NCBI GenBank assembly: GCA_036245525.1
Contig: BTPG01000004.1
Span: 50,543,323 to 50,607,322, forward strand
Reading direction: 5' to 3'
Origin: Semisulcospira habei
Lineage: Eukaryota > Mollusca > Gastropoda > Semisulcospiridae
Length of the DNA stretch: 64,000 nt
Shown here: piece after piece, positions 52,701-61,700 of the stretch
Position numbering within the stretch: the first letter of the stretch is position 1
How the letters are laid out: each line of letters opens with the position of its first letter
Translations under genes and position numbers: made by a program
Notes under the pieces: generated by a model
Database searches by the model: none
What the model was told of the DNA's origin: nothing
What the model saw: only the letters and a program-made list of their open reading frames with translations

Positions 52701-55700
52701 GACTAATTGGAAGTGTCTACTACTTGCTCAATTTTAGCCTAAGAACCCGTTGTGTTACCACACAACCCAGGAGGCACTCAGGGAACCCTCAGAGGGGCTG
52801 AGAGTTGTCTCCCGTTCCTGCCCTACCGGTTCCGGGTCACATGGTAGACCAACCAGTCGGAATACTTAGCTCGCGCTGTGAAGACGTGTTCAGCGTTAGC
52901 CTTGGACTCTGTGTTTGCTGCGACCGGTTCGCCGAGTCTTCCTGCTTGCGCTCATTTCGGACTTGGGAGCTTCTCCACTGCCGCTTCTTTCTGCTGGTTG
53001 GACTTCATTGCTTGTGCTACCGTTTTGCCTCTTCTGCGCCTGCCTGGTGTGGCCCGGTCTTCGCGGCTCTGTCTAGGTTGGGACCTCCCCTCCCCACCGT
53101 CGCGCTGTGAGGATGTGATGGAGGTTCTTGCCCCCCCCCCCCCCCCCCCCCCTCTCCGTTTCGTCTGAGAGGTAAGGTAGCGGTAACAGCCCTCGGGTGG
53201 CCCCCGACCCGAGCTGCGTCTGGGGCGTTTCGTTTTTCACTTGTACTTTGTGTACCTTTGCGCCCGATGCTCGTCTTTGCTTGGCGGGGCCCCTCGTGCC
53301 AGCGTCGTTAGAGGGTGGTTAGCGCCAGCTTTGTTCAGAGGCGCTTCGTTTCGCTTGTACTTTTTTTGTACCTTTGTGTGTGACAAACGTGTCAAGACCC
53401 TCCTCGGCTCCCGCTCACTCTCGGGCCCCCCAGCGGGCCCCCGCCTTCGGCCGGTCCAGACCTGTTCGGTCCCTTGCCCCCGCCTGGCCCCACCCTGCCT
53501 GCCGCCCTGGGCGCGGGCGGGCCCCCTGACTTCTCCCCTCCTCAGCCCCCACAGACCGCTCTGGGGTCTCCTGTCGGCGGGAGGCTAGCCCTCTACAGCG
53601 AGAGGTGGCACTCACTGTTTCCCAGCGACCCCTGGATTCACTCCACTATCGCCGACGGCCTCAGGATTTCCTTTTGCTCGCCTCCGCCGCTACGACGCTC
53701 CCCTCTCTGGACCGAGATTCCGAGTGACCAGCTCAAGGCCCCCGCCCTGCACGGAGAGGTCGCCTCCCTTCTGCAGAAGGCCGCCACGGACGTAGTGCGT
53801 CGCCCCGACTCCCCAGCCTTCTACAGCCGCCTCTTCGCCGTGCCAAAGCCGGCCGAAAGTGGCGACCCGTCATCGACCTCTCGGCTCTGAACAAGTATAT
53901 CACGGCTCCGACCTTTCGTATGGAGACTGCCAGGGCCCTGAGGGCCGCCGTGCAGCCCGGATACTTTACAGTCAGCCTGGACATGTCTGACGTGTATCTC
54001 TACGTCCCGATGCACCTGGCCTCTGTTTCGCAGTGGACAGTGTGGTCTACCAGTTTCGGGCCCTCCCGTTTGGTCTCAACCTCAGTCCTTGGGTGTTCAC
54101 CCGCATCGTGGACACCTTAGTTGCCAAGGCCCGACAGTTGTCTTCCAGTCCGACTTCGAACTACTTAGATGACCTCCTCCTACGCAACCAGTCGGAGGTC
54201 GTCCTGGCGACGGACAGGGATGCATTGCTTCGGCTGTTATCGCTGCTGGTCAACGCGGGCAAGTCGGACCTCATTCCCTCACGCCGCTTTGTCCATCTTG
54301 GCATGGAATTTGCAACTGACCTCAACCGAGTATGTTTACCAGAGTCGCGGATCCAGAAGATTGCCGCCCTAGCCGGCCAGTTAGCCCAGGAGGATGCGGC
54401 CCCCACCAGAGTGTGGCTTCAGCTTCTCGGCTTAATGAATGCTGCGGCGGATCTCTTCCCCCGCGGTCGTCTTTACTCCCGACCGCTGCAGAAGCACCTC
54501 CTGCTCCATTGGCGTCCGTCCTCCAGCGACATAGCTGCCCTGGTGCCAGTGACTCAGATGCTGCGTCCCCATCTTTGGCGTTGGACGGACACTTCCTGGC
54601 TCGCTTCGGGAGTCCCCCTGGCCTCTCTGCCCCCGCAGCTCTCCCTCTGTGTCGATGCGAGTCTCTCCGGGTGGGATGCCCACTACTACCGCGGTTCCTC
54701 ACGGTGTCCGGCCCCTGGCCTCTGGACTTGGCGGACAAACACATCAACTGGTTGGAGCTGCAAGCAGTCTGGCAAGCCCTCATGGCATGGGAAGCTCATC
54801 TCTGTCACCAGGAGCTACTCGTCCTCTCGGACAACACGACGGTGGTGTCCTACATTCAGAAGCAGGGCGGAACGCGCTCCCCCGACCTGTGCATGCTCCT
54901 CTACCGTCTGATGCGCTGGTGCCCGACACATTCCAGGACACCTGAACGCTTTTGCCGACTCTCTCTCCTGGCACGGCCAGTTACTACATACGGAATGGAC
55001 GCTCCGCAGGGACATCTTTCGGATGATCTGTGATCATTGGGAGACGCCTATGATCGACCTATTTGCCACGAGGTGGAATCACCAGCTTCCCCTCTTTGTC
55101 TCCCCGATCCCAGACCCCCTTGCCTGGGAAGTTGAGGCGCTCTCCATTCCCTGGGACGGTCTCATCGCGTACGCTTACCCCTCGATGGTTCTCGTGCCCA
55201 AAGTCCTCCTCAAGCTTCGAGGATGCAATGTGGTTGTCTTGTTGGTCGCCCCATTCTCCTGGAACCGGTCTTGGACCACCGACCTCCTCAGTCTCGCAAC
55301 TGGCCCCCCCCCTGCTGCTGCCTACGCCGAGCACCATACTCAAGCAACCCCGCCAGCCGCTGTTCCACCGTGCCCAGAGCGGCTCCTCCTTCACGCCTCG
55401 AGATTGTGTGGCAAGCCCTCACCTCTAGAGGCTTCTCAAGTGCAGCAGTGGAAGCGATTGCTACTGCCTGCATACCCTCGACCAGGCACGTCAACGAGGG
55501 AAAGTGACGAGTACTGTGCTCCTGGTGCGACGACCAGCGCCTCTCCCCCACCGAACTGACGAATCCCCAGCTCACGGACTTCTTCCTCTGGCTCTTCGTA
55601 GACCAAGGTTTGGCCCCTATCACCATCAGGGGGTACCTGTCCATGATTGCCGACACATACCGGCACCTCGGCTGCCCGGATCCCAGCAACTGCAAAGACC

Positions 55701-58700
55701 TCGCCGACCTCATGACTCACTTCAGCCTGCAGTGGCCAGTTTCCCCCGCTCGCTAATTCCTTGCTGGGACCTACCCTGGGTACTGACGTGACTTAATTCT
55801 GCCAGGTTCGAACCGCTGCCCTTGGCCCACTTCGCGGATGTGACTGGGAAGACATGCTTCCCGTTGGCTCTTGCCACGGTGGCCCGAGTTAGCGAGCTAC
55901 ACGCGCTGTCAGCGTGTCCTGCCTGCCTACAGTTCAAAACGGATGGTTCCGTGCAGCTCCTCACGGACCCTGCCTCCCTTGCCAAGACCAGGTGTCACCT
56001 GACCGCGCCTTACGGCCGCTGAGAAATGTGAACTTTCCCCAGGAGACCCGGCAACAAGATCCTGTGCACGCTCTGCGTGTTTACTTACGCCGATCCAAAG
56101 CCGTCCGGAGAGGACGCTCACGCCTCTTTCTACCATTGAACCCAGGCAGAAATGACATATCAGCCCAGACGATATCTTCCTGGCTACGCTGGGTCATACG
56201 GTCCGCCTACCAGGACCTCTCCCCGCAGGGAGCAAAGAGGCTTAAGATACGCGCACACAAGGTACGAGCCATGGCCACGAGCGTCGTGTTCGACCGGAAC
56301 TGTGCTGTCAAAGACATCATGGCGGCCGTGGGCTGGAGGGCAGAATCGACCTTGCCCGCTTCTACCTCAGGAATCTGGCAGGCCAGCGAGACAACTTCGC
56401 ACTGGTGGGGGACATCACCGCAGCGCAACACTCCCTCCCGGCGCCCCTGACGCCATAGGTACGCACTTAGCTAAAATTGTCGAGAGTTTGCGGCACGGAG
56501 GATGGCTCTGATTATAGCCCTTATGCGGGGGTGTTTTGGGCGCAGCACCCTCCTCCTTCTCGCAATTCTTCCAATTAGTCATGTCATTGGTAATGTTTTT
56601 GAGAAAACAAATTAATTTTTCTCTAAAATATATTTTTTCGAAAAATACTTACTGATGACATGACTCGGAGGACCCTCCCACCTGCCCCGCTTGCCGCTGG
56701 TGAGCTAAGTATTCCGACTGGTTGGTCTACCACGTGACCCGGAACCGGTAGGGCAGGGACGGGAGACAACTCTAGGCCCCTCTGGGGGTTCCCCGAGTGC
56801 CTCCCGGGTTGTGTGGTAACGTAACGGGTTCTTAGGCTAAAATTGAGCAAGTAGTAGACGCTTCCAATTAGTCATGTCATCAGTAAGTATTTTTCGAAAA
56901 AATATATTTTAGAGAAAAATTAATTTTACAGTGGCATATGATGGGGTTAGGTGAGCAGGGCATTCGATTCGCTGCTTCCCACCCTCCTTCCCCGAAGTCA
57001 ACCCAGCCCCCCACTTCCACCCTTGGTCCATCCTTGTACAGCCACGATGACTACATCTCCACACTGTAAGTACCAACTGCAATTCTAATATGCATTAAGC
57101 CACAAAACAAACAGTATAGGACACTAGGTACTTACTTACCGGCAATAATGCTATCGGCCCTGTCGGCAGAAACCTCTGCCATGCTACTGTGTTGTCAGTT
57201 GCCTGAAAGGGAAAACAGAAGTAAATAAAAAGACTGGTCTACTGTGAGTAAAAGTACCTGTGCTAACCCATTTAACCCCATGGGTGCATTTCCCAGATTT
57301 GGATGTATAACCTAATGACTATTTAGCAGTTGCAGGAGATGAATAGACAGTGATAATTCAAGGGTAGTGCCAGATTATCCGGCACTACCCTTGAATTATC
57401 ATGCATCACCTGCTGTAAAATGGGTTAACTTTTTACAATGTAAGCAAAATAAAATAAAACATTTCTCTGTATGATCTCTAAGGCAAACTGCTCCCACTTC
57501 AAATTGTCTGCTTGGCATTGCAGAAAAGCCAATTTTGCAAGCTATGCCTCTCCAGGCATCAAAACTGAAACAACGTATTCATTGCTTCCAGTCACTTACT
57601 TAACGCACCGTTCTTTCATATCCCTTTTTTTTCTGTGTGCTTCGACCAAACTTGATCTATGATCATTGGTCAATACTGCACAATTCTCTCCCCTGACAGT
57701 GCTCTTACATACCTTACTTTGTAATCTTCCTAAAATATTAGCACTGGCAGTCTCCCCTTTTCTTTTCATTTATTGAAACACACAACCTTTGGTTACAAAA
57801 GTAATTATTAGGTGTGGATGAGCCAACCTGTGGCCATGAAACTGGGAGTGCTTACGAATGTCATGACATTAGCAAATTTCGCTTTTTGCATGGTCCCTAA
57901 ACTGTGCATATTGCACATATGGTAAAATCTCGTCACAAACTATCTTTGTGCCAATGTTACCCTTTGGCTGTCAGCAGCGGTTTTCGTAGCGGGGATTCCA
58001 GCCAGAATCATTATGACAAAAACCACTACTGACAGCCAAAGGGTTAAGTCTGCAATTTTAACATGAGCAAAAAAAAGAAGAACATTAACCCCCTTGTGCC
58101 AATGGTACTGAGTACAGCGCAGGTGGTTGCTGGGGGTTTAACCCTCTTAACCCCATGGTCGCATTTCTGAACTTTTGGAGGCATTGTCTAACAACTATGC
58201 ACCAGTTGTAAGAGATGGATTGATCATGATAATTCAAGGGTAGTGCCAGATGAGCTTGGCGCCTGAAGGCACCAAGCTCATCTTGCACTACCCTTGAATT
58301 ATCATGATCAATCCATCTCCAGCTGCAGGGTCCCAGGGCTAAATGGGTTAACTTTATGGTAAATGAACACTTACCTCAGCAAGCTTGAGCGTGGCCACTA
58401 CTGCGGACTGTCCATACGACCACTGCAATGTGTGAAGCTCCGCTGCAGATCGCACTGCTGACATGGCCCCGTCTGCTCCAACCTGGCATGACAAGAAACA
58501 GTAAATCTGTTCAATCAATGATGTCCATTTTAAGCCCTACAAACAGCCAAACGTTTATAAATAAAAATAGTGTGTTGCTGCCAGCTTATCAGACACTATC
58601 CTGTACTATCGAGGTCAGTACTGTATATGCAGCGCACAGCATTTTTTCCCCAAGTGTCGTGATTCTCTGGTACCACCTATGAACTACTTATGGTCAACAT

Positions 58701-61700
58701 ATCATCACGGTGGATCCAGCCTGTACCATTTACAGGAGTACTCTCTGGATAGTCCATTCAGGAAGTACACCACAAGTACACTTTTATTCAAATGAGATGC
58801 GAAGTGTACTTGTGGTGTATTAGATCTATCTGTAGCGTACTCTCTAAAATGGTATGGGATCTCTTGCATTTAATGCTGAACTTAAAGAAACAACAGAGAA
58901 AGAATAAGCGTTACGCACCAGAAGCTGTGCATTCAGGAACGATCCGTCCTTCAGTTCCACTCTGACAAAGGGACGTTTCGTGCTCTCACGTGTCTCTGTC
59001 ACACCGGGAATGTTGTACAATTTTGCTGATGACTGGAACTTTATTTCCACCTTGTTTGGAGCCTTCCGTAACTGCTGCATGATTGCACCAAGAATGACAT
59101 CATTTTCAACAATGTGGGCAAGGGGATCAGTCATGTCTTCTTGACTGAACGCAATCATGGAGTCTGAACAAGAGTCCCACACCTGAAATAAGATGTAACA
59201 TAAGTGACTGTGCGTGATCACATCTTATAGATAAGGGTGAGCTGCGGTGTATCGCAATACCTGGGAATCATAAAGTCAGACTGTGTTAGTCACCTTAACT
59301 CATTTGAGACGTGCCGCCTCCGGATATGCAGCTTAAGCCGCATATCTGGAGGCGGCACGTCTCGAATGAGTTAATCACATTATTGCAGTCCTAAAGTTAC
59401 ACAGGCTTGTGAAGAAGAATCACTTGGTAGGCAGAAGGTCCACGGGCTGATGTCAGCCTCAGCTGGCCCATGCATAGTTGTGCATGGGCCAGCAAATGCT
59501 GACGTCAACATGAGCACCTTTTGCTCAACAGGCATCAACACTGGGAGCCAGATGCCTGTGTACCTTAAATCAAATACTGCAGTGTACAGGAGCCTTTAAT
59601 TCTGAGGTTGATAACTGTCTAATAAATGCTGCACTTTAAACCATTAAACCCTTAATCACTACCACAAGTTAAGGACAGACCAATACAGTCAAAGGGTTGT
59701 CATTTGTGCCTTTAAGTGCCAAGCTATTTTGGCACTACCCTTGAACTATCATACCGGGTACTCAATCTGCCTCCTGAACTCTATGCCGACTTCAAATGAC
59801 AATTCACTAATTCAGCTTTAGGGATTATTGCTAATAATTTGTACACTTTAAAAGACAACTCACTAATTCAGCTTTAGGAATTATTTGCACTCACTTTTTC
59901 TATAACTGCGTATGCCAAATGCATTGCTGCCAAAAATTTATGTATGATTTAGCCGCACTAATATAATCACATGTATTGATTAATCTTGCAAGATAATGCC
60001 AGACCAGTGGCTGAGACGTTATCATCACCAACAGCTTCTTTTGTTAGGCTACTACATGCATGTCTGCGTTTGAAAGTATTAGTCCCCTCTCTTTCTCTCA
60101 CACACATGTATTGCGTTGCACAAAGCCATTCTCACCAAAGACAACTTTTTGCATATCACAAATACACCTCTATTCAAATGAGATGCAAATGGCAAAAGAT
60201 GTCACCCATGATAAAATATCAACAACCAAAAAACATACTTTCACAGTTGCAAAAATTTATACAAAAATAGTAGTGCAAAGTAAGGCTTTTTGTCTTTGAA
60301 AATTTGACATTTAAAAGGCAATTAATTTACAAGTAAATGCATGTATCCAATGAAAATGAATTTTTCTCTAAAATGTATTTAAAAAACAACTTACCGATGA
60401 CATTACTATTAGGAAGGTACACTTAGCTTACCAATTTCAGCCTCCAACCGTTGTGTTGCTACACAACCAGGGACGTTAATTTTGGCAAGCAGTTACCAAG
60501 TACCCTGGGTAGCCTCCCTTCCTCCTCACATGAGCTGTCTACTCATGCCAGTCTTATCTTAGCATACTGGTGGCAAGCGGGTTAGGCGGGAGGGACGTTC
60601 GAGTAATGTCATCGGTAAGTATTTTTCGAAAAAATACATTTTAGAGAAAAATTCATTTGTTTCCTCAAAAACATTACCGATGACATTACTATTAGGAAGA
60701 ATTGCGAGGAGGAGTAGGGTGCCACCTACTACCACCTACTCCTGCATCAACGCTTAGCAAGGCCGCTCTTCTGCGCATACTCCCGACGATTTCAGCTAAG
60801 CATTATCCATGGCGCTCCCAGCGCCCGGAGGGAGTGTTGCACCGGCGTGCTGCACCCGACTAGGGCCAGGCTCTCTCCTGAGAGGTCCCTGAGGTAGAAG
60901 CGGGCGAAGTCGATCGTGCCCGCCAGGCCACAGTCGTTACAATGTCCCCCACCACGCCATAGTGGTCACAGCGAGGCTCGTGGCAATGGCTCCGACCTCA
61001 AGAGCCCTGAATCGCAGCGTCTTGCGCCCTCTGGACCGAGGTCTGCATATGCGGAACGTATGACATGAAAGTCATGTTAAAGATCCTACTGAACAGGCTA
61101 AAGCCACAGGCAGAGGAAATCACAGATGAGGAACAGGCAGGCTTCAGACCAGGGCGCAGCACAACTGAGCAGATCTTCAACCTGAGAGTTCTATGTGAGA
61201 GATACCTCCAGCACCAGCAAGACCTCTATCATGTCTTTGTGGATTTTAAGAAAGCGTTTGACAGGGTGTGGCATGCAGCCCTTTGGTCCACCATGAAGCT
61301 ATACAACATCAATGCCAACCTGATCAAAGTCATAGCAAACCTTTACAACAAGGCCACTAGCGCAGTCTGCTTCAACAGCAAAATAGGAAGCTGGTTTAGG
61401 ACTACAGTTGGAGTCAGACAAGGCTGCTTGCTCTCACCTACTCTTTTCAACATCTTCCTGGAAAGAATCATGACGGACGCTCTGAAAGATCATGAAGGAA
61501 CTGTCAGTATTGGAGGCAGAACAATCACGAACTTTCGCTTTGCTGATGACATTGATGGCCTTGCAGGAACAGAGAAGGAGCTAGCTCAGCTGGTGGAAAA
61601 GCTGGATAGTACATCCATTGCATATGGGATGGAAATCAATGCAGAGAAGACCAAACTGATGACCAATAACGCCAGTGGCATTGGCTCTGAAATCATGGTT

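Larger units (their letters stand above)
52665..56932 (+). mobile_element. DIRS-like retrotransposon D
   Basis: Left inverted repeat 52665-52870, internal complementary region 56565-56670, right inverted repeat about 56680-56932. Coding order on the plus strand is RT (from 53560), RNase H, methyltransferase-like domain, tyrosine recombinase. The Cys-rich gag frame seen in B and C is not visible, so the 5' part seems deleted or altered. It lies in the COQ6 intron between exons 57140 and 51890, antisense to COQ6. Confidence 0.9.

Noticed and set aside
53100..53160. C-runs near 53130 and 49900 as functional sites
   Set aside because: Simple homopolymer runs, prone to sequencing length error; no partner motif seen.
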